From assembly GCF_008830185.1 (NCBI RefSeq), contig NZ_WAGX01000008.1:124001-188000 (forward strand): DNA of 64,000 bases. The letters run 5' to 3'. The stretch comes from Candidatus Galacturonatibacter soehngenii (lineage in GTDB: Bacteria; Bacillota; Clostridia; Lachnospirales; Lachnospiraceae). The position numbers and the translations under genes were made by a program. This document shows, piece after piece, positions 35,733 through 45,523 of the stretch. The first letter of the stretch is position 1, and each line of letters opens with the position of its first letter. The notes below the pieces were generated by a model that saw only the letters and a list, made by a program, of their open reading frames with translations, did not search any database and was not told where the DNA came from.

Positions 35733-36650
35733 ATGACAAAATATGTTATAAAACGAATTTTTATGGCGTTAGTTACGATTTGGGCAGTAGCTACAATTAC
35801 ATTTTTCCTAATGAATATGGTACCAGGAGGACCTTTTTTGTCAGAAAAGGCAATCAGCCCACAAGCGCAGGCAGCTCTGGAAGCAAAATATGGTCTAGAT
35901 AAACCATTATATGAACAATATGTTACATATTTAAAGGATGCTTCACATGGAGATTTTGGTGATAGTTTGAAGCAACGTGGACGTTCTGTAATGGGAATTA
36001 TTTTGACGAAATTTCCTGTATCAGCAAGAGTTGGTGGCGTTGCAATTTTAGTATCTTTGTGTATTGGAATTCCACTTGGTTGTATTGCAGCTTTGAACCG
36101 TGGAAAAGTTTTGGATAATTTGATTAGTGTTATTGCAACCGGTGGCATTGCAATACCAAGTTTTGTAATATGTACATTGTTGATGTATTTTTTTGGTGTA
36201 CGATTAAAAGTCTTTCCAACATTTGGTCTAAGTTCTTGGAAGCACTATGTTATGCCAGTGATTTCGTTATCGCTTTATCCAATGGCATACATTATGCGTT
36301 TGATGCGTTCTGCGATGTTAGATGTTTTGGGACAAGACTATATGCGTACAGCTAGAGCAAAAGGTGTGAATCAGTTTAAGAGCGTTTTCAAACATGCACT
36401 TCGTAATGCGATTTTACCTGTTATTACCTATGTAGGACCAATGACGGCCTATACACTAGTTGGTAGTTTTATTGTTGAAAAAATATTTACAATTCCTGGA
36501 CTTGGAAGTGAATTCATTGGTTCAATTACAAGTCGTGATTATACACTTATTATGGGAACGACTATTTTCCTTGCTACAATTATGGTAATCATGAATGTAA
36601 TTGTTGATATTATTTATAAGTTAGTTGACCCAAGAATAAAACTAAACTAA
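35733..36650 (+). CDS. oppB: Oligopeptide ABC transporter permease OppB
   Basis: 305 residues with about six membrane helices. N terminus MTKYVIKRIFMALVTIWAVA and the cytoplasmic EAA-type loop DYMRTARAKGVNQFKSVFKH then ALRNAILPV contact the ATPases. NMVPGGPF is the usual loop after helix 1. It imports short peptides together with OppC, OppD, OppF and OppA. AAGGAG precedes ATG 35733. Confidence 0.95.
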   Translation: MTKYVIKRIFMALVTIWAVATITFFLMNMVPGGPFLSEKAISPQAQAALEAKYGLDKPLYEQYVTYLKDASHGDFGDSLKQRGRSVMGIILTKFPVSARVGGVAILVSLCIGIPLGCIAALNRGKVLDNLISVIATGGIAIPSFVICTLLMYFFGVRLKVFPTFGLSSWKHYVMPVISLSLYPMAYIMRLMRSAMLDVLGQDYMRTARAKGVNQFKSVFKHALRNAILPVITYVGPMTAYTLVGSFIVEKIFTIPGLGSEFIGSITSRDYTLIMGTTIFLATIMVIMNVIVDIIYKLVDPRIKLN

Positions 36651-36671
36651 GGAAAGGAAGAAAAATCAGTT

Positions 36672-37718
36672 ATGAAAGAGAATTCAATTAGTTTTCAAAG
36701 TAAATTAAATCCAGATGACTTTCTTCCAGCTACCGATGCAGAAAAAGAAAGTTTAGTTGTCATGCGAGAAAGTGTAAGCTTTTGGAGAGATGGTTTTCGA
36801 AGATTACGCAGAAATAAAGTTGCAATGGCAAGTATTGTAGTTATTGTATTTGTTATGTTTTTTGCTTTTATTGTACCTAGCTTTTATCCTTATTCATATA
36901 AGACTCAAATAAAAGGAGCCAATAACCTAGCACCAATGCAGTATTCAAAGGCAGAGCAAGAAGCAATTGCTGCAGGTGAAAAGGTATTTCCACATATTTT
37001 TGGAACCGATAAAATGGGGCGTGATTATGCGATTCGTGTTATGATGGGTAGTAGAATTTCATTAATTGTCGGAATTGTTGCCACTGCGATTATCTTAGTA
37101 ATTGGAGCTGTATATGGAGCGGTAGCCGCGTTCTTTGGGGGTTGGGTCGACTTAATTATGATGCGTATTGTTGATGTTATATATACGATTCCTGATGTAT
37201 TGTTAATTGTATTATTGTCATTTGCCTTAAAAGCCCCACTTGAAACATTAACAAAGGTTCCAGGCTTTGGTTGGATTAATGTATTAGGAACTAATCTTAT
37301 TAGTATTTTTATCGTATTTGCTTTGCTATATTGGGTTGGTATGGCTCGTATGGTTCGTAGTCAGATTCTTATGCTAAAAGAAAGTGATTATGTAACAGCT
37401 GCTAAGGCACTGGGTGCAAAAAACGGACGAATCATTAAAAAGCATTTATTAACTAATTGTATTGGAACTTTGATTGTTACAACCACTCTACAAATACCAT
37501 CCTCTATATTTACAGAAAGTTTCTTAAGCTTTTTAGGACTTGGGGTAGCAGTTCCAATGCCATCACTGGGAAGTTTGGCAAGTGAAGCAATTAATGGACT
37601 AAATACTTATCCGTATCTTTTGTTTATACCTGCTTTACTAATCAGTTTAATTATTTTAAGTTTTAACTTATTAGGTGATGGACTAAGAGATGCATTTGAT
37701 CCTAAGTTGAAAAATTAG
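36672..37718 (+). CDS. oppC: Oligopeptide ABC transporter permease OppC
   Basis: 348 residues. It has the long N-terminal cytosolic tail with WRDGFRRLRRNKVAMASIVV, the periplasm-side HIFGTDKMGRDYAIRVMMGS motif typical of OppC/DppC, and the EAA loop DYVTAAKALGAKNGRIIKKH. The C-terminal GLNTYPYLLFIPALL and LLGDGLRDAFDPKLK are also typical. It follows oppB by 21 bp. Confidence 0.95.
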   Translation: MKENSISFQSKLNPDDFLPATDAEKESLVVMRESVSFWRDGFRRLRRNKVAMASIVVIVFVMFFAFIVPSFYPYSYKTQIKGANNLAPMQYSKAEQEAIAAGEKVFPHIFGTDKMGRDYAIRVMMGSRISLIVGIVATAIILVIGAVYGAVAAFFGGWVDLIMMRIVDVIYTIPDVLLIVLLSFALKAPLETLTKVPGFGWINVLGTNLISIFIVFALLYWVGMARMVRSQILMLKESDYVTAAKALGAKNGRIIKKHLLTNCIGTLIVTTTLQIPSSIFTESFLSFLGLGVAVPMPSLGSLASEAINGLNTYPYLLFIPALLISLIILSFNLLGDGLRDAFDPKLKN

Positions 37719-37732
37719 AAAGGATGATAATT

Positions 37733-38731
37733 ATGGCAAATTATCTTGTTGATATAAAAGATGAGCGTCTTTCCTTCTTTACACAAGCAGGTGAAGTAAA
37801 AGCATTGAATGGGGTTTCCATTCAATTAAAGGAGGGAGAGGTACTTGGTATTGTTGGTGAAAGTGGATCTGGAAAATCAGTTACAGCTTATTCTCTGATG
37901 GGACTAACGGCTCATCCTGGTAAATTAGTAGGTGGTTCATTGGATTTTAATGGTCATCATATCAATGATATGACTGAGAAAGAAATGAGAAAAATACGTG
38001 GAAACGAAGTTTCTATTATTTTTCAAGATCCAATGACGAGTTTAAATCCAGTTTACACAATTGGAAATCAAATAGAAGAAGCAATTCGTTTGCATACGGA
38101 TAAAGATAAAAAACAAGCACACGAAAGAGCCAGAGAGCTTTTGGAGTTGGTTGGTATTAATGAACCAGAACGTAGACTAAAACAATATCCTCATGAACTG
38201 TCAGGGGGGATGCGTCAACGTGTAATGATTGCAATTGCACTTGCATGTGAGCCGAAGTTATTAATCGCGGATGAACCTACAACGGCACTTGATGTGACCA
38301 TACAGGCACAGATACTTGAACTAATGATGGAATTAAAGGACAAACTTGGAATGGCTATCATTATGATAACTCATGATTTGGGTATTGTTGCTAGTACATG
38401 TGAAAAAATAGCAGTTATGTATGCAGGAAAAATTGTAGAGTATGGTTCGACAGACCAAATTTTTTACGAACCAAAACATGAATATACAAAAGGTTTGCTA
38501 AAGAGTGTTCCACGTTTAGAGGTAGACGAATATGAACGATTGGTACCAATAGAAGGAAGTCCTGTTGATATGTTAAATCCTCCAAAGGGATGCGCATTTG
38601 CACCTAGATGTAAAAGTTGCATGAAGATATGCTTGCGTGAAATGCCTCCAGTTTCTAATTTTGAAGGAGACCATTACACACAATGTTGGCTCGTTCAGAA
38701 AAAAGAATTAGAAGGAGGTATGCAGCAATGA
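37733..38731 (+). CDS. oppD: Oligopeptide ABC transporter ATPase OppD
   Basis: 332 residues. Walker A GESGSGKS, Q-loop FQDPMTSLNP, signature LSGGMRQRVMIAIALACEP, Walker B LLIADEPTTALDVTIQAQIL and the C-terminal oligopeptide-transport extension with Cys-rich CAFAPRCKSCMKICLREMPP, which binds an iron-sulphur cluster in relatives. ATG 37733 has AGGATGA; an in-frame start at 37724 would lie within this signal. Confidence 0.95.
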   Translation: MANYLVDIKDERLSFFTQAGEVKALNGVSIQLKEGEVLGIVGESGSGKSVTAYSLMGLTAHPGKLVGGSLDFNGHHINDMTEKEMRKIRGNEVSIIFQDPMTSLNPVYTIGNQIEEAIRLHTDKDKKQAHERARELLELVGINEPERRLKQYPHELSGGMRQRVMIAIALACEPKLLIADEPTTALDVTIQAQILELMMELKDKLGMAIIMITHDLGIVASTCEKIAVMYAGKIVEYGSTDQIFYEPKHEYTKGLLKSVPRLEVDEYERLVPIEGSPVDMLNPPKGCAFAPRCKSCMKICLREMPPVSNFEGDHYTQCWLVQKKELEGGMQQ

Positions 38732-39717
38732 GTGAAAAATTAATTCAGGTTGAAAACCTCAAACAATATTTTCCAATCGGTGGATTTGGTAAAAATAAAA
38801 AATATGTAAAAGCTGTAGATGATGTATCCTTTTATATCGAAAAAGGAGAAACATTAGGTCTGGTAGGAGAATCGGGTTGTGGAAAAACAACAACAGGAAG
38901 ATCTTTACTTCGATTATATGAGCCTACAGGCGGTAAAATTACATTTGACAATGATGTAATATTTGATAGCAAAGAAAAAATAGCAGTTAATATGCTTCCA
39001 TATAGAAAAAAAATGCAGATTGTATTCCAAGATCCATATGCTAGTTTAGACCCTAGAATGACAGTTGGGGATATTGTAGGAGAAGCAATTGATATTCATG
39101 GACTGGCAGCATCTAAAAAGGATAGATATGACAGAATTATTGAAATGCTTAGGCGAGTTGGATTAAATTCAGAACATGCCAACCGTTATCCACATGAATT
39201 TTCAGGAGGTCAAAGACAACGTGTAGGTATCGCAAGAGCATTAGCGGTGAATCCACAGTTTATTGTTTGCGATGAACCCATTTCCGCTTTGGATGTATCC
39301 ATACAGGCACAGGTTATTAATATGTTTGAGGATCTTCAAGCTGAATTTGGATTGACTTATTTATTTATTGCACATGATTTATCTGTAGTAAAGCATATAT
39401 CAAATCGTATCGGTGTTATGTATCTTGGTAAAATGGTAGAACTTGCGGAAAGCAATGAGTTAATTAAAGACAGCTTACATCCATATACAAAAAGCTTGAT
39501 ATCAGCGATTCCAATTGCAGATCCAAAAGTGGCAAGAGAAAGCAAGCGTATTATGTTAAATGGAGATGTACCAAGTCCGCTTAATCCGCCATCAGGATGT
39601 CATTTTAGAACAAGATGTCCATATGCAACAGAAGAATGTGCAGCTTCTACACCAAAGTGGCAGGAAGTAAAGAAGGGACACTATGTTGCCTGTCATCATG
39701 TAGATAAAATTAATTAG
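38728..39717 (+). CDS. oppF: Oligopeptide ABC transporter ATPase OppF
   Basis: 329 residues. Walker [10 protein letters not shown]-loop [10 protein letters not shown], signature [20 protein letters not shown], Walker [21 protein letters not shown] and the C-terminal [20 protein letters not shown] motif. Start ATG 38728 overlaps the oppD stop (ATGA), so translation is coupled; GAAGGAGG is upstream. A longer reading from 38683 is unlikely because it would run inside oppD. Confidence 0.95.
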   Translation: MSEKLIQVENLKQYFPIGGFGKNKKYVKAVDDVSFYIEKGETLGLVGESGCGKTTTGRSLLRLYEPTGGKITFDNDVIFDSKEKIAVNMLPYRKKMQIVFQDPYASLDPRMTVGDIVGEAIDIHGLAASKKDRYDRIIEMLRRVGLNSEHANRYPHEFSGGQRQRVGIARALAVNPQFIVCDEPISALDVSIQAQVINMFEDLQAEFGLTYLFIAHDLSVVKHISNRIGVMYLGKMVELAESNELIKDSLHPYTKSLISAIPIADPKVARESKRIMLNGDVPSPLNPPSGCHFRTRCPYATEECAASTPKWQEVKKGHYVACHHVDKIN

Positions 39718-39871
39718 CAAGGATACTAATTTCGACAAATAGATTGCAACAAAAATGTTAATATAATGCAAATGATAATGTCAGCAATTCCTATCAGATA
39801 GAGCAATGAAAAAATAATCTATGTGGTAGTTATGCAATAAAGTAACTTATTAAAGAATAGGAGGCGTAATT

Positions 39872-41560
39872 ATGAAAAAAAGATTTCTTGCAGTTATGAT
39901 GGCTGTTTCTATGGTAGCCGGATTAGCAGCTTGTGGTTCTTCTAATAATACCACAACAAAAGAAGAAGGAACGACAAGTACAGATTCAACAACAGGCACA
40001 GAGAAACCAGCCGATTCTACTACAACAGGTGGTAAGGAATTAGCAGTTCAAATTGGTCCAAATCCAGAGACAATTGATCCTGCTTTGAACAGCGCAGTAG
40101 ATGGTGGTAATATGATTTTACATTCTTTTGAATGTTTATTGGTTGTTGACCAGGACGGGAAAATTGCACCTGGACAAGCAGAGACATGGGAGACATCAGA
40201 AGATGGTCTTACATGGACATTCCATTTACGTGATGGACTTAAATGGTCAGATGGTAGCGACTTAACAGCAAATGATTTTGTTTATAGTTGGAAACGTGTT
40301 TGTGATCCACTTGTTGCAGCTCCATACGCAGAAACTGTATTAGGTATGGTAAAAGGTTATGAAGAAGCGGTTGGAGGTAATCTAGATGCATTAGCTGTAT
40401 CAGCTCCAGATGATAAGACTTTTGTAGTTGAGCTTTCTGCTCCTTGTACATTTTTTGATAGTCTTGCAGCATTTGCAACATTAAGCCCTGTACAACAGGC
40501 TACAATTGAAGCAAATGGTGATGCATGGGCAACAGCTCCTGAAACATATGTTTCTAATGGACCTTTCTATGTATCAGAATGGGTAGCAGGATCTCATATT
40601 AAAATGAGCAAGAATCCTAATTATTGGAATGCAGATGCTGTGAAGTTAGATGCTTTAAAATTCGTTTTAATGGAAGATAGTAATGCAGCTTACAGTGCTT
40701 ATCAAACTGGCGAAGTTTCTTTAATTAAGGATGTTCCAACAGAGGAAATTCCAAGCCTTGCAGGAAATGAAGAATTCCATGTTGAGCCAATTATTGGTAC
40801 TTATTATGTAAGTTTAAATATTGAAAAGGCACCATTCGACAATGCAAATGTAAGAAAAGCTCTAAGTCTTGCAATTGATCGTGAATATGTTGCTGGTACA
40901 TTGATGCAAGGAACATATACACCAGCTGGTAATTTATTTGGACCAGGTTGGAGTGATCCAGCAGGTGGAGATTTTAAAGAAAATGCTAATGGTGGAAAAG
41001 AATACATTGATACTACAAATTTTGAAGCAGATTTGGAACAAGCAAAACAACTTTTAGCTGATGCTGGATATCCAAATGGTGAAGGTCTCCCTACAATCTC
41101 ATATTCAACGAATGATACTGCATATCATAAAGTTGTGGCTGAGTATTTACAGCAAGCATGGGCAGAACTTGGCGTAAATCTTGAAGTAAACATTCTTGAA
41201 TGGTCAAGTTTCACACCAACACGTCGTAATGGTGACTATGAAGCGGCTCGTAATGGTTGGGTTGGAGATTACAGCGATCCTTCTAATATGTTAGATGTAT
41301 TCTATAGTTCAAATGGTAATAATGATGGTAACTATGTAAGTGCAGAATTTGATGCTGCGTTGGATAAAGCAAGAACAGCCTTAGATCCAGCTGAAAGATC
41401 AGCAGCGCTTCATACAGCCGAAGATACCATTATGAATGATGCTGGATGTATTCCAATTGCATTCTACAATGACTTCTGGTTACAGAGTCCAAAGATTACA
41501 GGAATGTGGCATTCAGCTTATGGATATTGGCACTTCAATTATGCTGATATTACAGAATAA
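39872..41560 (+). CDS. oppA: Oligopeptide-binding lipoprotein OppA
   Basis: 562 residues. Signal peptide MKKRFLAVMMAVSMVAGLAA with lipobox LAAC (Cys21), then a Ser/Thr/Glu-rich linker to about residue 50. The SBP family 5 core contains NPETIDPALNSAVDGG, WETSEDGLTWTFHLRDGLKW then SDGSDLTANDFVYSWKR, and FTPTRRNGDYEAARNGWVGD. It captures peptides at the outer membrane face and delivers them to OppBC. It is 154 bp after oppF without a clear promoter. The terminator at 41574-41625 ends the operon. Confidence 0.95.
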   Translation: MKKRFLAVMMAVSMVAGLAACGSSNNTTTKEEGTTSTDSTTGTEKPADSTTTGGKELAVQIGPNPETIDPALNSAVDGGNMILHSFECLLVVDQDGKIAPGQAETWETSEDGLTWTFHLRDGLKWSDGSDLTANDFVYSWKRVCDPLVAAPYAETVLGMVKGYEEAVGGNLDALAVSAPDDKTFVVELSAPCTFFDSLAAFATLSPVQQATIEANGDAWATAPETYVSNGPFYVSEWVAGSHIKMSKNPNYWNADAVKLDALKFVLMEDSNAAYSAYQTGEVSLIKDVPTEEIPSLAGNEEFHVEPIIGTYYVSLNIEKAPFDNANVRKALSLAIDREYVAGTLMQGTYTPAGNLFGPGWSDPAGGDFKENANGGKEYIDTTNFEADLEQAKQLLADAGYPNGEGLPTISYSTNDTAYHKVVAEYLQQAWAELGVNLEVNILEWSSFTPTRRNGDYEAARNGWVGDYSDPSNMLDVFYSSNGNNDGNYVSAEFDAALDKARTALDPAERSAALHTAEDTIMNDAGCIPIAFYNDFWLQSPKITGMWHSAYGYWHFNYADITE

Positions 41561-41573
41561 TTAAATAGACATT

Positions 41574-41625
41574 GCTTATAAAAAAGACTAAGATTCCATT
41601 TGAATCTTAGTCTTTTTTTATAAGC
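41574..41625 (+). terminator. Terminator of the opp operon
   Basis: GACTAAGATTC (41586-41596), loop, GAATCTTAGTC (41602-41612), then T7. The stem extends outward through A/T runs to GCTTATA/TATAAGC. Confidence 0.92.
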
Positions 41626-41893
41626 GTGTATAGGGAGTGTTTGCTTTGCAAACGCGCCTATTAAAAGAAGATTATAAGAAAACATTGTTAATTTTTTAAT
41701 TCTTGACAAATAATGAATAACATCCTATAATTTTATTATAGTATCACAATATAAAACTAGTTCCACAATATGAAATATATTGATTTCGAGTTTGTAATAT
41801 TATAGTAATAAAGAATAAGATTCTGTGATACAAGTAAATATAACTTTATTGAATAGAATCATAGTTATGCCTCAAGGAAAAGGAGAGATTTTT
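41626..41893 (+). other. Non-coding region and leader of the sugar kinase gene
   Basis: This gap holds promoter TTGACA-N17-TATAAT (41703-41731) and a leader of about 155 nt. GTATCACA (41741-41748) recurs inverted as TGTGATAC (41824-41831), and GTTTGC-TTT-GCAAAC lies near 41640. The repeats could be operator half-sites or the foot of an RNA fold. No gene is seen. Confidence 0.5.
41703..41731 (+). promoter_or_regulatory. Sigma-A promoter of the sugar kinase gene
   Basis: TTGACA (41703-41708), 17 nt, TATAAT (41726-41731): perfect consensus. Confidence 0.85.
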
Positions 41894-42922
41894 ATGAACT
41901 CAAGAGAAAAAGAATTTGATGCATTGGCATTGGGAGAGATTTTATTAAGGCTTTCAGCACCAGATAATGATAGGATTGTAAGAGGTGATTCCTTTCAAAA
42001 ATGTGTTGGAGGAGCTGAGCTTAACGTTGTTTCAGGAATATCATTATTAGGACTTAGAACCGGTATCATATCCAAGATTCCTGCCACTGATATTGGAACT
42101 TATGCTAAGAACAGAATTCGTTTTTGTGATGTAAGCGACGATTACTTGATTTATGATGAGAGCAAAGAAGCTCGCCTGGGCGTATATTATTATGAGAATG
42201 GAGCATATCCAAGAAAAGCATCGGTTGTATATGATAGAAAGCATACGTCTATTAATACAATTCAGTTAGATGAAATACCAGATAGTGCATATACAAGCAC
42301 TCGTTTATTTCATACAAGTGGAATTACATTGGCATTGTCAGAGCAATCTAGAAATGTTGCTTTAGAAATGATTAAGCGTTTTAAAAAAGCTGGTGCGCTC
42401 ATATCTTTTGATGTGAATTTTAGAGCAAATTTGTGGACAGAAGCAGAGGCAAAAGAATACATTGAAGAAGTGTTACCATATGTTGATATTTTATTTGTTT
42501 CAGAGGAAACGGCTAGAAGAACCTTTAAGAAAACAGGTGAATTAAAGGAAATGATGAAGAGCTTTACAAATGATTACAACATAAATGTTGTCGCATCGAC
42601 AGAACGTAAGGTAATCAGTCCTAAAAAGCATACTTTTTCTTCTACCATATACGATGCAAGAGAGGATAAATACTTTGAGGAATCTCCATATGAAAAAATC
42701 GAAGTGGTAGATCGCATTGGAAGCGGAGATGCATACGTTGCAGGAGCTTTATATGGATTACTAAAATATAACGATTGCCAAAAAGCTCTTGAATATGGGA
42801 ATGCATCAAGTGCAGTAAAAAATACCATAGCAGGGGATCTTCCTTCAACTGATTTAAAAGAATTGAATAAAATAATTGAAAGTCATAAAAATATTGGGGA
42901 ACAAAGCGAGATGAATCGTTAA
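41894..42922 (+). CDS. PfkB-family sugar kinase, 2-keto-3-deoxygluconate kinase-like
   Basis: 342 residues. GEILLRLSAP at the start, GGAELNV (39-45) and DRIGSGDAYVAG (273-284, with the catalytic Asp279) are the ribokinase/PfkB signatures. GAxELNV plus SFDVNFRANLW (171-181) is the pattern of KDG kinases, which phosphorylate 2-keto-3-deoxygluconate from pectin or uronate breakdown. The second signature has Ser where Ala is usual (GAGD). Start ATG 41894 with AGGAGAG; a longer reading from 41825 lacks a ribosome-binding site. No aldolase gene is adjacent, so the substrate is uncertain. Confidence 0.8.
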   Translation: MNSREKEFDALALGEILLRLSAPDNDRIVRGDSFQKCVGGAELNVVSGISLLGLRTGIISKIPATDIGTYAKNRIRFCDVSDDYLIYDESKEARLGVYYYENGAYPRKASVVYDRKHTSINTIQLDEIPDSAYTSTRLFHTSGITLALSEQSRNVALEMIKRFKKAGALISFDVNFRANLWTEAEAKEYIEEVLPYVDILFVSEETARRTFKKTGELKEMMKSFTNDYNINVVASTERKVISPKKHTFSSTIYDAREDKYFEESPYEKIEVVDRIGSGDAYVAGALYGLLKYNDCQKALEYGNASSAVKNTIAGDLPSTDLKELNKIIESHKNIGEQSEMNR

Positions 42923-42953
42923 CTCGCAAAAGATAATAAGTGGTATTGGATTG

Positions 42954-44138
42954 TCATTTTGGACCATCCAATACCACTTTAAACATTTTACAAATTTGGT
43001 TTGATATTTGATACAATGTTTTCACCTTTTGATATCCGTTTTGTGCTATGATATTTCGTTCTTCTTCATGTAACAAGTAATATTTTACTTTATCTACTAA
43101 GTCTTTCATACTTTCATAAACAACCAAATCTTTGTTGATTTCAAATAATGATGGAAGCTCAGACTGGTAATTTGTGATTAGGAATCCACCAGCTCCAAGA
43201 ACATCAAAAACTCTTAGTGGAATCCCTGTCTTGATTGTCTTGCTTGTTATATTAATATTAACTTTGCTTGTTTTATATACTTTATATGCCTCGACAAACG
43301 GCTCTACAATTCCTTTGTTATGAACGAGTGGATAAGAAGCGGTGTCGTCATTGGTATATAAAGAGAATTCAAACTGCTTGGATAACTCTTGAACGATTCG
43401 AATGCGTTCTCTATGTGAACATTCTTTTCCTAAATAGTAGTTGATGAGAGCATCCCGAAGATCTAGTTGAAAAAGGTTCTTAGCGGTGTCATCATAACTT
43501 TTATCCAAATTAGCAGCCTTGTTAAATATTTCAATTGCTTCATCAGTCAGGGCGGCGTCAAATAAGTCATACCCGTAAATGTGAAGTTGAGATTCAATCA
43601 AACCATCAAAATAACCATGCCAAAAATCAGAGAGAGTAATGGATGAAAACTTTGTTCTAGTACCGTATAAGGAACCAACAAATGATACATCGCTACCATA
43701 ATGTAAATATTCTTCTTGTGTAATACTTATAGCATCAAGTCTTGAAACATTGCTTCCAAGAGGAAGATAATAAATGGAATCAGGAGCATGTTTCTTATAA
43801 TAGTGAAACAAAGCTTGGTCAAAAATAAAAATATAATTGATTTTGTTTGATATAGTCTTTGAATTTAGCGCATGACAAGGGCTATCTGCAATCCAGGAAA
43901 TATATTTTGTATTATGAATTTGACAAACCATAGATGTAATTGGAATGTAGTTTACTGAAAATACAAAAGTATAATTGGAGGAGAGCAGTTTTTCTGATAA
44001 AAGAGTTAAGTAATTACGGTCAAAAAAGTAGTCTTTAATCGGAACAACGAATTTATCTACTTCAAAACCCATCTCTTGAAACGTATACACAATATCAGGC
44101 TCTAAAATATTGGCATGAGAACAGATTAATATTTTCAT
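42954..44138 (-). CDS. CgeB/DUF3880-like glycosyltransferase (paralogue of the 13379 gene)
   Basis: 394 residues. MKILICSHANILEPDIVYTF, YISWIADSPCHALNSKTISN, DVSFVGSLYGTRTKFSSITL, then INITSKTIKTGIPLRVFDVL and GAGGFLITNYQSELPSLFEI match the flagellar-cluster glycosyltransferase block by block. The methyltransferase-like tail of that protein is absent. Start 44138 aligns with the paralogue; an in-frame GTG at 44150 adds only four residues, and neither has a strong ribosome-binding site. It stands alone on the minus strand between the kinase and the str operon. It may also act on flagellin or a cell-surface glycan. Confidence 0.78.
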   Translation of the reverse strand: MKILICSHANILEPDIVYTFQEMGFEVDKFVVPIKDYFFDRNYLTLLSEKLLSSNYTFVFSVNYIPITSMVCQIHNTKYISWIADSPCHALNSKTISNKINYIFIFDQALFHYYKKHAPDSIYYLPLGSNVSRLDAISITQEEYLHYGSDVSFVGSLYGTRTKFSSITLSDFWHGYFDGLIESQLHIYGYDLFDAALTDEAIEIFNKAANLDKSYDDTAKNLFQLDLRDALINYYLGKECSHRERIRIVQELSKQFEFSLYTNDDTASYPLVHNKGIVEPFVEAYKVYKTSKVNINITSKTIKTGIPLRVFDVLGAGGFLITNYQSELPSLFEINKDLVVYESMKDLVDKVKYYLLHEEERNIIAQNGYQKVKTLYQISNQICKMFKVVLDGPK

Positions 44139-44237
44139 AAATGAAATCACATCTTTCTATAATAATAAATTCATTATATCGAATAAAAGTACAAGTGTAA
44201 ATAAAAAGTAATTTACTTATATTTTTCAATAAATGAC

Positions 44238-44266
44238 TTGACAGAGTGAAAAGAAAACTTTATACT
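44238..44266 (+). promoter_or_regulatory. Sigma-A promoter of the str operon
   Basis: TTGACA (44238-44243), 17 nt, TATACT (44261-44266), about 95 bp before rpsL. Confidence 0.85.
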
Positions 44267-44361
44267 AAATTAGCATGCAAAAAGAATGCTTTTATTATGC
44301 GTGCAATTTTAGCTGAAATAAAACAGCAACCGCAGATGCAAAATCACAGGAGGTGAAAAGA

Positions 44362-44781
44362 ATGCCAACATTTAATCAGTTAGTTAGAAAAGGAAGACAA
44401 ACATCAGAAAAGAAATCAACAGCACCAGCTCTTCAAAAAGGATACAACTCCTTGAGAAAGAAGTCTACTGATATTTCTGCTCCACAAAAAAGAGGTGTTT
44501 GTACTGCTGTTAAGACAGCAACTCCTAAAAAGCCTAACTCAGCTCTTAGAAAAATTGCCAGAGTTCGTTTGTCAAATGGTATCGAGGTAACAAGTTATAT
44601 TCCAGGTGAAGGACATAACCTTCAGGAGCATAGCGTTGTACTTATCAGAGGTGGTAGAGTAAAAGACTTACCAGGTACAAGATATCATATCGTTAGAGGT
44701 ACACTTGATACAGCAGGTGTTGCTAACAGAAGACAGGCTCGTTCTAAATATGGAGCTAAGAGACCAAAAGACGCTAAATAG
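44362..44781 (+). CDS. rpsL: 30S ribosomal protein S12
   Basis: 139 residues: [19 protein letters not shown], the loop [20 protein letters not shown] and [17 protein letters not shown]. The Lys residues of both streptomycin-sensitive loops are present (TPKKPNS and RVKDLPG). ATG 44362 is preferred over GTG 44353, which overlaps GGAGGTG. Confidence 0.98.
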   Translation: MPTFNQLVRKGRQTSEKKSTAPALQKGYNSLRKKSTDISAPQKRGVCTAVKTATPKKPNSALRKIARVRLSNGIEVTSYIPGEGHNLQEHSVVLIRGGRVKDLPGTRYHIVRGTLDTAGVANRRQARSKYGAKRPKDAK

Positions 44782-44812
44782 AATTATTGTATATCACAAA
44801 CAGAACTATTAA

Positions 44813-44891
44813 GTGCCGGCGTTCTAACATTGCCCTGTAGGTTGCAGGATTAAATATAGAAGTACCGAGCACGAACACAGTAGAACGACAC
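44813..44891 (+). promoter_or_regulatory. Structured rpsL-rpsG intercistronic RNA, candidate S7 site
   Basis: CGTTCTA (44820-44826) pairs with TAGAACG (44881-44887). Inside is a small hairpin CCTG (44834-44837)/CAGG (44845-44848). In E. coli, S7 represses the str operon by binding this intercistronic region. The secondary structure is seen; an S7 role is inference. Confidence 0.45.
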
Positions 44892-44959
44892 ATGTGAGTA
44901 CCGATGATTTAATTAAAAACCTTGTTGAATAACAAGCAAGAATTAAGGAGGGAAGTACC

Positions 44960-45430
44960 GTGCCACGTAAAGGACATACTCAAAAAAGAGACGTATTAGC
45001 AGATCCATTATACAATAATAAAGTAGTTACTAAGCTTATCAATAACATCATGTTAGATGGTAAGAGAGGTGTTGCTCAAAAGATTGTATATGGAGCTTTT
45101 GAAAAAGTTGCTGCAAAGACAGAAAGACCAGCTCTTGATGTATTTGAAGAAGCTATGAATAACATCATGCCTGTACTTGAAGTAAAGGCAAGACGTATTG
45201 GTGGAGCAACTTATCAGGTTCCTATCGAAGTTAGAGCTGAGAGAAGACAGGCTTTAGCACTTCGTTGGCTAACCACTTACTCACGTAACAGAGGTGAGAA
45301 GACACAGGAAGAAAGATTAGCAAATGAAATCTTAGATGCTGCAAACAATACTGGATCAGCAGTTAAGAAAAAAGAAGATATGCACAAGATGGCAGAAGCA
45401 AACAAGGCTTTTGCACATTACAGATTCTAA
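44960..45430 (+). CDS. rpsG: 30S ribosomal protein S7
   Basis: 156 residues from GTG 44960 (AAGGAGGG upstream): [60 protein letters not shown] and [14 protein letters not shown]. It initiates assembly of the 30S head. No ATG alternative fits. Confidence 0.98.
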   Translation: MPRKGHTQKRDVLADPLYNNKVVTKLINNIMLDGKRGVAQKIVYGAFEKVAAKTERPALDVFEEAMNNIMPVLEVKARRIGGATYQVPIEVRAERRQALALRWLTTYSRNRGEKTQEERLANEILDAANNTGSAVKKKEDMHKMAEANKAFAHYRF

Positions 45431-45523
45431 TTATTACAAAGGAAATAGCTTGCTGTTTCAATTGTTAAATATTTTAGAGTTGATTCCTTGCATAAGGATG
45501 CATATTATTATAAATGCAAAATT

